From assembly GCA_028456385.1 (NCBI GenBank), contig JALNQF010000860.1:1-12404 (forward strand): a stretch of DNA of 12,404 nucleotides, read 5' to 3'. This stretch comes from Ophiosphaerella korrae (taxonomy: Eukaryota > Ascomycota > Dothideomycetes > Pleosporales > Phaeosphaeriaceae). The position numbers and the translations under genes are program-made. Below are positions 1 to 8,177 of the stretch, in pieces (within the stretch, counting starts at the first letter, position 1; each line of letters opens with the position of its first letter). The notes beneath the pieces were generated by a model. The model saw nothing but the letters and a program-made list of their open reading frames with translations, searched no databases and was not told the origin of the DNA.

Positions 1-920
1 TCCAGAAGCTATATAACGTCTGTGCTTGTCTTTCCTCTGTATCTTGCGATGATTTTCAGCTTTCAGCTGAGCATTTTAATGAGCCAAAATTGCAGCTGAG
101 TGCATAGCTAACTCGCAGCCTTTAACAAGCTAAGACAGCGCTCGACTTGAGGGACTTTGAGATTGACGCTAAAGAAGATTCTTTAGTATCTAAGTTTGTC
201 TGTAGAGCTAATCAATATTTTAAGGTGTTTCTGCAACTAGTGGGCTTATATAGCCATCAATCTGCGATAGTGCCGGCGGTGGTGTATGCGCGACGGTGAG
301 GTTAGATAGGACTCTATCTGGATTGGATGGAACCAGACCTACTGCCCGGAATCCACTCTGAATTGAGCTCTCAGAGAAGACTAATAGGCGTATACCTCAA
401 GGAAGAGGTCTTTGTCAATATGAAAGATTTCTTGGCGCGCAAGGCGTCTGATTTCATCGCCGTACGCTGTCTTAAGAGGACTGAAGCAGCTCACATCAAG
501 TGGCTGGAGAAGGTGTGACGTATAGGCCGGCACACAGAGACTGGTAGTCTTGTGTTCTGTACAGTACTAATCAAACTCAGGTGTTGCATGGCTGCCGTCT
601 GTATATCGGTTGAAGTACATAAGCCAGTTTAAACCTAGTCGATCGGTTATCCATCCAGTGTCACTAACAGCGACAGGCCAGCTAGCTGGAGTATTGCGAT
701 ACCAGCCAGCTTGGTGAAGCTTGACAGCTAGTATCACCGTAGGTGAAAGACTCCACTCAGGCGTTGATACACTCAACTGCAGTAACCCATTCGCGATTGC
801 CAGGCTATACGTCAATCGCGCGTCCTTCTGTGTCTGGGCTGGTAACTACCTTAGACGTCGAGAGGTGATGGCGACGTCGAGGGGAGCGAATCAGGCTTAG
901 TCCCTAGGTGACCATGCTCG
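1..920 (-). pseudogene. pogo/Fot1-like (DDE_1) transposase, catalytic core and C-terminal tail, decayed
   Basis: Transposase of the pogo/Fot1 group of Tc1/mariner elements, which would catalyse cut-and-paste transposition in the nucleus. Seen on the minus strand: a KVVTSPDTEGR-like stretch near 840-870; PGNREWVTAVECINA near 740-800; then, one frame over, the block at 567-756 with WSLSPTVILAVKLHQAGWY and SDTGWITDRLGLNWL. A TAG at 567-569 is followed in the same frame by TSHLLQPLDV, whose Asp codon (495-497) is the expected third catalytic acid. After a further frame change near 365-385 comes IQSGFRAVGLVPSNPDRVL, then a Gln/Ala-rich C-terminal tail that runs off position 1. The second catalytic Asp region is shortened: only DGSHATPEFD remains where the family usually has a longer LLILDGHGSH segment. 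Tail stops lie at 220-222, 208-210, 190-192, 169-171, 130-132 and 76-78. At each the family context suggests glutamine, fitting CAA/CAG to TAA/TAG change. The family call is secure; exact frameshift points are inferred. Confidence 0.92.
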
Positions 921-1552
921 GCCTGGACAGCCAAGGCGCAACAGACCAAAGCTCGGCCCACCAACACAAGCAATCGTGCACGCATGCATGTGCATATGGT
1001 AAGCGCCGAGGCTAACAAGTCTGTGCAGCTACCGCAATCTCGATTGGAGCGTAAGCGAAAAGTCTACCTGGACGTCATGCCGCACAATCCTATGTATCTA
1101 CCCCTTCTCGGCGCAGACGAGGGGAAATGCTAGCCAGGATTTGTGCAAGGCCTGGGTAAGCTGATTCAGTTGAGCCTGCGGCTTATTGAATGCTGAGTCC
1201 GGCTTTCTTACTAGTATTGTGTAAAAAGAAACTCAACTTTCATCACCAAGCTTCTATTGCGATACCGACGTAAATGGAACATGCGGTTGACGGTATTCGT
1301 TGGCTGTAGGGACGAGATGTTACCGTACCTAGCGAGGTAATCGGTCAGCTCGGCGTGTTAGGCACACACCTTGCTTCGCATGTTACTCGTGTGCTGTCAC
1401 TCACATCGACTCTACCGTGCACAAGCAGCATGTCAAACGAAACACGTGCAACCGGTAATGGTCCGGTGTTGGTAAATAGTTAAGGAAGAAAATAAGTTAG
1501 TAGGCTTGGGAAACCTGTTAAAGGTGGGGCCAATTGTGTGCCAGCTAGGATG
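921..1552 (-). other. Eroded middle of the pogo-like transposase, no readable coding
   Basis: This stretch lies between the helix-turn-helix start (1553-1738) and the readable catalytic core, where an intact element would encode the rest of the DNA-binding region (CENP-B type HTH) and the first catalytic Asp. I could not follow any frame through it. Near 890-900 there is a weak trace of the DE-x-GF acidic motif interrupted by stops. Its length is about that expected for the missing part, so it is probably the same element in advanced decay, but foreign insertion cannot be excluded. Confidence 0.5.
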
Positions 1553-1738
1553 TTACAGAGTCAATCGCTGCTGGTATACGTGGCTGGTTTGACTGCTCTG
1601 CGTACCGCGTATACGCGCAGAAAGCGTGGCTCGAGGGATCCCATACGCTTTCGCAGCAGCTCTTTGGCTTGAAAAAAAAAAAACACCAGCATCGAGATCG
1701 CGGATGGCTGCTTGTATAGATTCTTCACGGTTGTCCAT
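1553..1738 (-). pseudogene. N-terminal psq-type helix-turn-helix of the pogo-like transposase
   Basis: A 61-codon minus-strand frame starting at ATG 1738 reads as the start of fungal pogo-like transposases: MDNREESIQAAIRDLDAGV, then SQRAAAKAYGIPRATLSARI, the psq HTH that binds the element's terminal repeats. The family usually has about one residue between GV and SQRAAA. Here a run of 12 A on the plus strand (1672-1683) encodes extra phenylalanines, so the homopolymer has expanded. After the conserved QQRLTL a stop ends the frame at 1553, just where the CENP-B-like domain should begin. It has the same orientation as the catalytic core at 1-920 and is spaced as one element about 1.7 kb or longer. 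Confidence 0.88.
1672..1683. repeat. A12 homopolymer inside transposase start
   Basis: Twelve consecutive A on the plus strand (T on the coding minus strand). It adds phenylalanine codons between the GV and SQRAAA positions of the HTH domain and is a likely slippage site. Confidence 0.9.
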
Positions 1739-2186
1739 TTTGGTAGTGTAGTTGTTGAGATAACACGATTTTCAGATGGGTGGCCGGTATCTGAGGGGTG
1801 GCTCGGAACCCTGTCAGCTAGTTTAGAAGACGTAAAAATATTGGCTGAGACATAATCGTAGAACAAAGTAACTCAATAATTACAATAAAGTCACTGGGGC
1901 TACTACAGGGGATGACTCTGCCGTCAAAACATAGATAAGCATGCACGTCAAATTTGCGACGTTCCGCATATTGATTTTCAGAAAAGTGTGGCTGGCTGAC
2001 TGAACCACAACACCCTAGCGAGGCTGGATTCCTAGGAGATGATGTCGAGCGATAACAGGCAGAAGTCACCCAAGTCTCGCTTTCAGAATGTTACGCCGGT
2101 CCGAGCTGCCGGCTCCTTTCTAAGGGTGAGCTGTACCGTTCGGTGCCCAATGATCAGTGGGCTTCGAATCAGTTACTTACCATGAA
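1739..2186. other. Unassigned spacer upstream of the pogo-like relic
   Basis: No frame here resembles a known protein. The 5' end and terminal inverted repeat of the pogo-like element should lie here, but I could not identify a convincing repeat because its partner would be beyond the left edge of the window. The minus strand at about 2181 has a GTAAGT splice-donor-like site with no supporting exon. Confidence 0.4.
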
Positions 2187-3094
2187 GCTAGAGGAGCGTT
2201 CTAATTTTGCCTTACCTGCGAACTCTAGGGGTCACAGCGAAACTACGTGAAGGAAAAGACGTCATCAATGATCTATTCGAGGAGCCAGGGATTGCGGTTC
2301 TGGAGCTGCTTCGCTGCCTGGAGTATAAGCTTGAAAACTAGAAGGCTGCGCAGCGCGTGAGCAAGATCCTCTCAAAATATCACCAGGCTGGCAGTGTTAC
2401 AGACAAGCTTCGCTTCGGGCGAACGGAAGGTTGGACACAACGATACTTGTAAGATATTCTGGAAATCACTCGACCACCAGGGCATCACTGTCAAGCAGAC
2501 GGATAAGCGACAGTTCCACTTCACGTCACTCACGAATGAGATCACAGGTTGCTATGAAGAGTGGAAGCACATGCAAACGATTCAGGAGGTTCCACAACCG
2601 GACTACTGGTGGTTGTTCTCATTCAAGGATGAGATGTTTTGATCGATGTAACGCGTCTGATGCTCTCATTCCCCAACAACAACAACAACAACAACAACAA
2701 CAACGGAGCAGACTAATCGAATATTGTGCCGTTGTTCTTTGGTATTAATATGCAGAAGTTTGAGCAGCGGGCTCACACGTCTGGTCAGAATACGCCAAAT
2801 AATTCGGGCGACGATATGTCTAGTCTTGATGAGGATGTGTCACAACGCGGTAAGACTAAGATGGGCGGTATGCGACGCGACGTGTTGGATCCCCGCAGTA
2901 AGTCGCGGAAGGGTAGCGTTGCGTCTGCGAGCAGAGACAGCACGCCAGAGGTCGCATCCGGTGTCGGCTTGAATTCGAATCGAGGTCAGCAGGTTCGCAG
3001 CAATATATGCCCTCTAGATCCACATGCTAAAAACATAGGGCATCGCGGGCCCTTGTTGCCTGGGTTCGACCGGCGCCGCTGCACGCTCCGATAG
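2187..3094 (+). pseudogene. Broken coding relic, family not recognised, with poly-Asn/(CAA)10 tract
   Basis: I do not recognise this family. From 2187 one frame reads protein-like sequence (EEPGIAVLELLRCLEYKLEN, QRVSKILSKYHQAGSVTDKL, RFGRTEGWTQRYL) broken by TAG 2339-2341 and TAA 2450-2452. Between about 2450 and 2642 a different frame is the convincing one: no stop, rich in Trp/Tyr/Phe, with TSLTNEITGCYEEWKHMQ and PDYWWLFSFKDEMF. After the CAA tract, which the first frame reads as ten Asn, that first frame resumes past a TAA at 2714-2716. It contains FFGINMQKFEQRAHTSGQN and a Ser/Arg-rich low-complexity tail to a stop at 3092-3094. At least two frame changes are therefore needed. The stops are all obtainable by C-to-T change. 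It could be a transposon accessory ORF or a decayed host gene; neither can be decided here. The tail past about 2985 may be unrelated. Confidence 0.5.
2674..2703. repeat. (CAA)10 trinucleotide microsatellite
   Basis: Ten perfect CAA units within the coding relic at 2187-3094. Depending on frame it reads as Gln, Asn or Thr; in the frame of the flanking relic it is Asn. Confidence 0.95.
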
Positions 3095-3900
3095 TGAGTC
3101 CTCTGCCCGCACTTCCACCTCTTGCATGCGGAAAGACATGGCTTGCAATTCCTTCTGCGATAACGACGGATTTTATCCACTGTGACATTCCTGGGGAAAC
3201 CCTATCAATCCAGTGAGCCTTATCCATTTTCATGAGATTTTCTTGGGCGTGTATGGATCGCTCGCGAGAATAGCTTCTCCGGCATTCAAGGTTATAAGGA
3301 CCGTCATCAAGCAACCGATGTCTTTGCTCAACCGCTTGCACGCTCCGATTCCCTCTTCCCTTTATTCAGCCAATCTCAGACATGCCCAGTAACTTTTCAG
3401 TTTGTTCAACAACAAGCTTCGAGCTTGGTCCCTTCAAGCTCCCGACGACTCGCCGTCCGTTATTCTTACAGCAGCCCTGGAGCAGCCCTCTGCGCTCTCA
3501 AGCCCCACGCTCTCCATATTAGCCGCCATTTCGGATCGTGGTTGGCGTCAGTTGCCCGAGACTCCATCGCTGGAGTCTCACCGCTTGTCTCTCTGATCGC
3601 ATATTTGCTGTCCAGCTCGCCAACTCAAATGTTTATTTCGCACTCCATCTCACATCGAAAGCCTATCGGCACACTCTCACCTCATACTGCGATGCCCCTC
3701 GATTCCGCGTCGTTGTAAAGAGGGTCACCGTCCATGTAGCCTCAGCGACCAATAAGCAGCATCTCAAGCGTTCGCTGCGAACATGCTCGGAACTATGCTA
3801 GCCCAACAGCTCCTCCACTTGGACGTCTTCCACTCGAGTGGTATTCCGTCGGTTCCTACAGCAGTATCTACCCACCTTTGCTAACCGAGTAGATGGCGGA
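3095..3900. other. Unassigned region, only short unconvincing ORFs
   Basis: Open frames of 60-105 codons occur on both strands: minus 3027-3341, containing QENLMKMDKAHWIDRVSPGM, and plus 3402-3596 and 3538-3801. None matches a family I recognise and none has an obvious start context or intron. The minus-strand frame has the more protein-like composition and might be a short exon relic. I see no RNA gene, terminal repeat or transposase motif. Confidence 0.35.
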
Positions 3901-3915
3901 TGAAAGCGCGATGGG

Positions 3916-3943
3916 CGAAAAGCCCGATGGCGGAGGCTTTTCG
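3916..3943. repeat. Inverted repeat, 9-bp arms
   Basis: CGAAAAGCC at 3916-3924 is matched by GGCTTTTCG at 3935-3943 across a 10-base loop. A GATGGCGGA direct repeat flanks and overlaps it (first copy just upstream near 3892, second inside the loop). It lies immediately upstream of a TATA-like sequence. Confidence 0.7.
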
Positions 3944-3952
3944 TAAGCTCCT

Positions 3953-4060
3953 GGGGTATAAGTAGCGTACTTTGCAGCTATCAGCTCTTTTCTCAATTAC
4001 GATTATTTTCGTTATCATTCTTGACTCTTTGATCTCTTTACTCGGCCTCTACACCATCTT
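3953..4060 (+). promoter_or_regulatory. Possible fungal core promoter and pyrimidine-rich leader
   Basis: GGGGTATAAGTAG near 3953-3966 resembles a TATA element. It is followed about 30 bases later by a long CT-rich tract (about 3985-4060, with TTTTCTCAATTACG and CTCTTTACTCGGCC), as in many ascomycete transcription-start regions. The nearest downstream coding-like stretch on this strand starts near 4326. No experimental or strong positional support; could be chance. Confidence 0.25.
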
Positions 4061-4325
4061 TACTACTCCCTTACGATAGCTTTTGTCGACACTGGTATAA
4101 GCGCGTTTAGCCTTTGGCTCTAGCGGTCTTGGTGGCGATAAGTAGTAGTGGCGACCGACCCTCCTCGTCGCGCTTACTACAAGGCTTGCGGGTGGTGATG
4201 TTGGCTCTAACTTATAGATCTACGACTTGCGCTCGACCAAGTCGTACATCGCCGAGCATTCCTTGTCCTCCTGATTTCTTTCGATTTTTCTAAAATGCTT
4301 TTCATAGTGAACGCCTGCGTCGACC
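4061..4325 (+). other. Unassigned, possible traces of coding
   Basis: A plus-strand frame near 4193-4265 reads IYDLRSTKSYIAEHSLSS after a TAG and ends in TGA. It may belong to the relic that follows. CTTTTCATAG at about 4300-4309, preceded by TCTAAAATG, resembles a fungal 3' splice site, but no matching donor is convincing. Nothing else recognisable. Confidence 0.25.
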
Positions 4326-4545
4326 AGCCCGATGAGCTTCGAGCTCATCCGGGCCTTCGCCCACTTCATTTAGCAGCTAGGCGCTCAAGGCATCACGCTC
4401 GGCCCCTATCTGAAGGTGGTGGCTGTGCATAAGGATGGTGACGAGCACTAGCTGGCCCCGGGCTTCATTCGCTTCTATGCGCTCGTTCTTTGGGTTGGGG
4501 CTACTATGACATCAACATGGAGGCGGGTAAGCTCCGAATTCCTCT
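4326..4545 (+). pseudogene. Short coding relic, family not recognised
   Basis: One plus-strand frame from the ATG in CCGATGAGC (about 4329) reads MSFELIRAFAHFI, TAG, then QLGAQGITLGPYLKVVAVHK and DGDEH, TAG, LAPGFIRFYALVLW. After a one-base shift near 4490 a second frame continues GWGYYDINMEAGKL. Both stops would be Gln or similar before a C-to-T change. The composition is protein-like across about 70 codons and the two frames join smoothly, so it is likely a true gene relic, but I do not know the family. A GTAAGC donor-like site near 4527 followed by a pyrimidine-rich stretch and CCCCCAG (about 4597) could be an intron, though no branch motif is clear. No membrane segment or catalytic motif can be named. 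Confidence 0.4.
4331..4349. repeat. Tight inverted repeat, 8-bp arms, 3-base loop
   Basis: GATGAGCT (4331-4338) and AGCTCATC (4342-4349) around TCG. It lies inside the coding-like stretch at 4326-4545 and may simply follow from the codons there. Confidence 0.6.
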
Positions 4546-4699
4546 CGCTGTCTTTCTTCCGTTTCTGGCCTTTTTTTTCTTCTTCGTTCGCCCCCAGCAT
4601 ACATACGTAGACAATGTCACCCGCGCGTCCTGCTCGCCTAGTGCGCGTCTTCGCCTAAAGATTTGGCCTTCAGATCGCGTGCTGGGTCTCTGGCAGGGT

Positions 4700-4867
4700 C
4701 GCTAGTTCGCCCGCTATAAGCCGCACCCTCTCCCACCGCGGTGGCGATTCTTCTCGGCCCTGCTGGCCGCGGTGGCGGCGGTACTACCGCTTAGGCTGTC
4801 TTTCTCTGCCGGATCTCCCGAGTTTTGCGCGATAACTTTTTTCCTTTACTTAACACAGCCTACAACC
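4700..4867. other. GC-rich unassigned stretch
   Basis: Contains two CCGCGGTGGCG copies near 4736-4775, the first within the perfect palindrome CCACCGCGGTGG. Continuous reading from the upstream relic gives an Arg/Leu/Ala-rich translation of no recognisable family, so I assign no gene. Confidence 0.3.
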
Positions 4868-4922
4868 AAAAGGCTTGTCTCGAGAGCCTTCGGGCTCTCC
4901 ATCCCCACGAAAAGTGCTTTTC
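4868..4922. repeat. Cluster of overlapping and adjacent hairpins
   Basis: Three inverted repeats sit in about 55 bases. AAGGCT (4870-4875) pairs with AGCCTT (4885-4890). The overlapping GAGAGCC (4882-4888) pairs with GGCTCTC (4893-4899) around a TTCG tetraloop, so the first two are mutually exclusive. GAAAAG (4909-4914) pairs with CTTTTC (4917-4922). No gene is clearly associated. Function unknown; could be chance in a CT-rich region. Confidence 0.55.
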
Positions 4923-5258
4923 ATCTTCCTCTTCTTGCATCGTGACCTACTTGATTTTTTACTCGGACTACGAATCGGGCCACTACTTCTGACGACGCTG
5001 ATGTTACTACACGAGTTTCTATCCAGCCCGACAGGTATTCGCGGGCCATAAGCAATTATTTTCTACCTTTCTACTACAGCGCATAAGCTGACATGTCGCG
5101 CAGGCCCAAGTCGCTTCGCAACCTACCAGACATTCCTTCCCACCAGTACCGTTCATTAATCGCCCAAACATTGTTTAGATTCCTTTATATAAGCACATAG
5201 CAAAGAATGGCGCCATCAAGCTGTTTGGCCGGGCATCCTTTGTAAAGTGAGTACTTAC
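4923..5258. other. Unassigned spacer
   Basis: No open frame of note and no recognisable motif on either strand. If the minus-strand exon at 5259-5437 is real, its following intron would begin at 5258 and run into this region, but I found no convincing acceptor or second exon. Confidence 0.35.
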
Positions 5259-5437
5259 TTTCCAAAGCCTTTGGGAATCATATCCTGAAAATCCTCAAAC
5301 TCTCTCTTGCAAATATCGCATATACGCTCATCTTTCAGTAACGCTTGCAAGGCTTTGCTCAAAGCAACATTAGGAAACAGAGATTTCGGATCGTACCGGC
5401 TTCTATCCATGTAGCCATTCGCTAGAATGTCGATGGT
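5259..5437 (-). pseudogene. Possible orphan internal exon, family not recognised
   Basis: A stop-free minus-strand block of about 60 codons with protein-like composition: TIDILANGYMDRSRYDPKSL, then LSKALQALLKDERICDICKR and EFEDFQDMIPKGFG. It is bounded upstream by a C-rich tract ending CTTCCCAG (5438-5440) and downstream by the strong donor GTAAGTACTCAC starting at 5258, so it looks like an internal exon. The CDIC pair could be half of a metal site, but there is no second pair. No partner exon could be identified on either side, so it is either a gene fragment or a gene whose other exons I cannot see. The family is unknown to me. Confidence 0.4.
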
Positions 5438-5775
5438 CTGGGAAGGGGGGGAGTTTTGGGAAACATACACCTAACAACTAGGGCGGCAGTGGTTCTCCTT
5501 TGCGGCTTTATGCGATCCTTCCGTCCCTTGGCACCGCCACTAGAAGGGTCCTACAACAACCCTTTTTCTCCTCCTACGTTTAGCCCCGCCAAACTCACTT
5601 TCCTTCTACCGACGCAGCTCATCAGCGGCCTTACCGCACAAAAGATACGTAGAAGGTGAGGGAAACAAGGCAGGCGAAGAAGTCGTTAGCATAGCCGGAA
5701 TCTCGTCGATATTCACTCAGCAAATTAATAAGGACGTCTATTGATACAGAAAGCGTCTTAATGAACCTTTGACCC
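5438..5775. other. Unassigned spacer with donor-like sites
   Basis: The minus strand contains GTGAGT followed by GCTAAAC (about 5583-5602), which could be the start and branch of an intron ending at CTTCCCAG near 5438. No upstream exon is recognisable. The plus-strand frame 5456-5659 has no support. Confidence 0.3.
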
Positions 5776-5781
5776 TTTATT
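5776..5781 (-). promoter_or_regulatory. AATAAA polyadenylation-type hexamer at the end of the zinc-finger/ankyrin gene
   Basis: On the minus strand the in-frame stop TGA at 5783-5781 overlaps AATAAA (TGAATAAA). A second AATAAA lies just upstream at 5807-5802. Position fits a 3'-end signal for the gene at 5781-7756. Confidence 0.4.
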
Positions 5782-6695
5782 CACAAACATGAGCACCAGA
5801 ATTTATTTTCCTTCTTTTTCTGCTCAGAGGTCTCTCTCCCTACCACACAGTCCTGAGAAATGGGGGTAACATAGAGTTGCCAATGATATGTAAATCTGCC
5901 ACCATGCTTGATTAAGACTTCCATGCACTCGATGAAGCCCCTCTCTCCGCAGCGTAATGCAGGGGCGTTTGGTCATTTTCGTCTCTAGAATTTACACCTG
6001 CGCCGCTCTGGATCAAGGACTTAACTAAGCCTAGATCGCCCGGCCTGCACCGCGTGGTGAAGCTTCGTCATCCCCAAGTCGCCTTTGTTGTCCCTCTAGG
6101 TCGAGTACCGTTGCCCGTGCACTGATATATCTCCTCGCGGTATCCCACATTGTCATCTACAACCTCAGCGTCACTGTCTTGGAAATCCAGATGCTCGTCT
6201 TCCACTTCTAACAGTTGGCGCCGCTATGGACGTTCTACGCGATCTCGTCATCATCGCCGGGAAGTTCCCGCAGTACAAGCAGAGCAATTTCCTTCATATG
6301 ACGGGCGACGTGTGACTCGAGAGTTTCACTTGAGAAGACAGCGCTAGCGCTGGATTCGACCTTTCCCGAGGGTTGAAAATCGTCGCCGAATGGACACTCT
6401 AGCACCTTATTGAGGAGGACTGGCATGCGTGCGGCGTTGGCGAAGGTCTCGGCGTGCGCTTCGGTCGCGTCATGCTGCTTGATGAAATGCTCCCGGCAAT
6501 GGATCTCTTGATTAAAGACGATTGGATCGTGAGAAGGAGCCCCACACCCACGCATCCCCGTGATCAATCTGAATGTGGCTGGTCCACGCCTTCGACGTTT
6601 CGAACGTGAGCGTACCGGTCCCGTGCCCGTGGCCTGCTTCTGGGCAGTGTGAAAAAAAACAAATAAAAGGCTCTAGGTCTTCGATGATATGATTT

Positions 6696-6750
6696 CTGGT
6701 GCCATATTAGCCATATGTTCCCCACGAAACGACAGGAATCATCTGCTTAC
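6696..6750 (-). other. Intron 2 of the zinc-finger/ankyrin gene (55 nt)
   Basis: Starts GTAAGCAGAT at 6750, has the branch-like GGCTAATAT at about 6712-6704, and ends CACCAG at 6696. Removing it joins ...SLLWCA/A as SLLWQ-NHIIEDLEPF without changing frame, and both sides match the family's finger region. This is the best-supported intron in the window. Confidence 0.85.
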
Positions 6751-7414
6751 TGCCACAGCAATGACCTTGCACTGTTCTTGAACTCAGCAATGACGCCGCA
6801 GTACGGACACTGTTGCGTCGGCGGTATGGGAGGGAACGACGGCTTGTTGTTCACGAGAACAGATTCAGCCTGGGGAACCTCAGTTGTGGATTTGGCGTGG
6901 GAGGCCGCAACGGCAGTTTGTTGAGCAGTAGTCGCATTCGTTGCTGGCAAAGGGGGGGCCGATATTGTATTGGTCGTCGCACTCCACATCATTTTGGGAA
7001 GTTGAACAACGGCCGGAGTCGTTTCCCAGCTCTGAGCACTCAGATCGATGCGCCTTCGATGGGAGCGCTGATAATACAGCCGCCGAAGTCGCAGCGCGTT
7101 GGCTTCGGTCAATGCCGAGCGGAGCGCCTCCGGCGCCCTCGGGAATCGAAATTCAATATAGCGTTTGGCGTAGAGGCGCAGCTTGTCTATGGCCTTGTTT
7201 GCTTCTTCGTCGTCTCTGTACCTTTCAAACTTGCGAGCCCAGTTGGCCCCGGCCGGACGTTGAAGGGTATTGGATATACGGTAGAGCCGCGTCAATGTTC
7301 CGCCGATTGTCTTGGTGAACCCCAAAATATTCTTTTCTGCTGAATCGACATCGCTCTCTGAATCGGTTGCGTCGTCGTTGACTCTCCCCGTGACTTCCGA
7401 ATTGGCTGGCTTCA

Positions 7415-7480
7415 CTGTTGTCGAAAACCTCATTAGCCTTGATCTTTAATACATCCGAATATGACACAGAAAGTACCCAC
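7415..7480 (-). other. Intron 1 of the zinc-finger/ankyrin gene (66 nt)
   Basis: Starts GTGGGTACTT at 7480, has GGCTAATG at about 7437-7430, and ends GACAACAG at 7415. Splicing joins the exon-1 helical domain (LIFDTLSS) to KPANSEVTGRVNDDATDSES in frame. An alternative donor GTACTT four bases on would give the wrong frame, so GTGGGT is preferred. Confidence 0.7.
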
Positions 7481-7756
7481 AAGATGACAAGGTATCAAAT
7501 ATAAGACCCAGGAGCTTATGTATGATATTCGCGGCTGTGGGATAGAATCGGAGTCTGTAGTCTAGCGAGACATTGAGCGGCCCATAAACATCCGCGTCTA
7601 ATACCCACAAAGTAAAGCGTGCCCGCTGGTCGTCTATGATAGTAAGGTCTGGCACGATTTCCGGCATGGCCATATACTGGTGGAAAAGAGACTGGCATTG
7701 TGTCGCATGCTCTGCGATGGTTGGGCTACGATCATCTTGGGGGGGAAATCTTCCAT

Positions 7757-8177
7757 AGAGCCGTCTCCCGCGCGGCCGAGACTTTTCATGGTGAGAGGCG
7801 TGGTGCAGGCGGTTGCGGGTCCTTCTGAGTGCGGCAAAGGTCCAGGAAGCCGATCCTGGTCTCTGGACGTTCAAAAGGTCGTGGGTAAGCAAATGGCGAG
7901 TGAGGCTATGATATGTGATTGCCGTGATAAAGTGAGTATAACAAAGTGATTATGATTATTATTTTTACCAAGTAGCTACGTATTCTCTGTGAATAGTAGG
8001 TACTCGTGCGGGCGCTAATACTAGCGTACCACAGTACTATGGGGATGCCATATAAACATGGTTTTTGAGCGTATTTTTAGCTGAGTTATGCTGTAATTGA
8101 GATAGGTTTATTAAGATGGCTCTGGATCACTATATACACGATTTTTATAGTGTTGAGCGCCGCGATGGGCGCCCTCA
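7757..8177. other. Intergenic region between the zinc-finger/ankyrin gene and the Tc1 relic
   Basis: The minus-strand frame of exon 1 stays open up to 7892 but contains no ATG and no family-like sequence beyond about 7730, so it is probably 5' flank or an unrecognised upstream exon. From about 7940 the sequence becomes AT-rich. The Tc1 element's terminal repeat should lie between about 7950 and 8177, but with the element's other end lost I cannot prove one. Confidence 0.4.

Larger units (their letters stand above)
5781..7756 (-). pseudogene. Fungal multi-zinc-finger and ankyrin-repeat protein, three exons, frameshifted
   Basis: A fungal multidomain protein of a large uncharacterised class: helical N-terminus, C2H2-like fingers, acidic linker, ankyrin repeats. 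Role unknown; ankyrins suggest protein binding. Exon 1 (about 7756-7481) reads TIAEHATQCQSLFHQYM and FTLWVLDADVYGPLNVSLDY. Exon 2 (7414-6751) holds an acidic segment, ANWARKFERYRDDEEANKAI, FRFPRAPEALRSALTEANAL, a Ser/Thr/Pro linker and QCPYCGVIAEFKNSARSLLW. Exon 3 (from 6695) continues HIIEDLEPFIC with Cys/His finger ligands, CGAPSHDPIVFNQEIH, and CPFGDDF...SETLESHVARHMKEIAL. An acidic linker (about 6110-6240) and ankyrin motifs (GMTKLHHAVQAG; NDQTPLHYAAERG; FIECMEVLIKHGG) follow. Both introns join in phase, but frameshifts occur near the C7 run (7740-7746), near 6541-6555, near 6235 (plus TAG 6224-6226), and three more in the ankyrin part. The third finger has CPFGD, where a second Cys is common. 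The ATG at 7756 is out of frame by one step, so the true start is uncertain. Confidence 0.78.

Noticed and set aside
5456..5659. Plus-strand 67-codon open frame
   Set aside because: No family resemblance; the opposite strand has better splice-related signals.
6813..7343. Plus-strand open frame of 176 codons (and a 125-codon one overlapping it)
   Set aside because: Antisense to exon 2 of the minus-strand zinc-finger/ankyrin gene, whose translation matches the family; the plus-strand products have no recognisable features.
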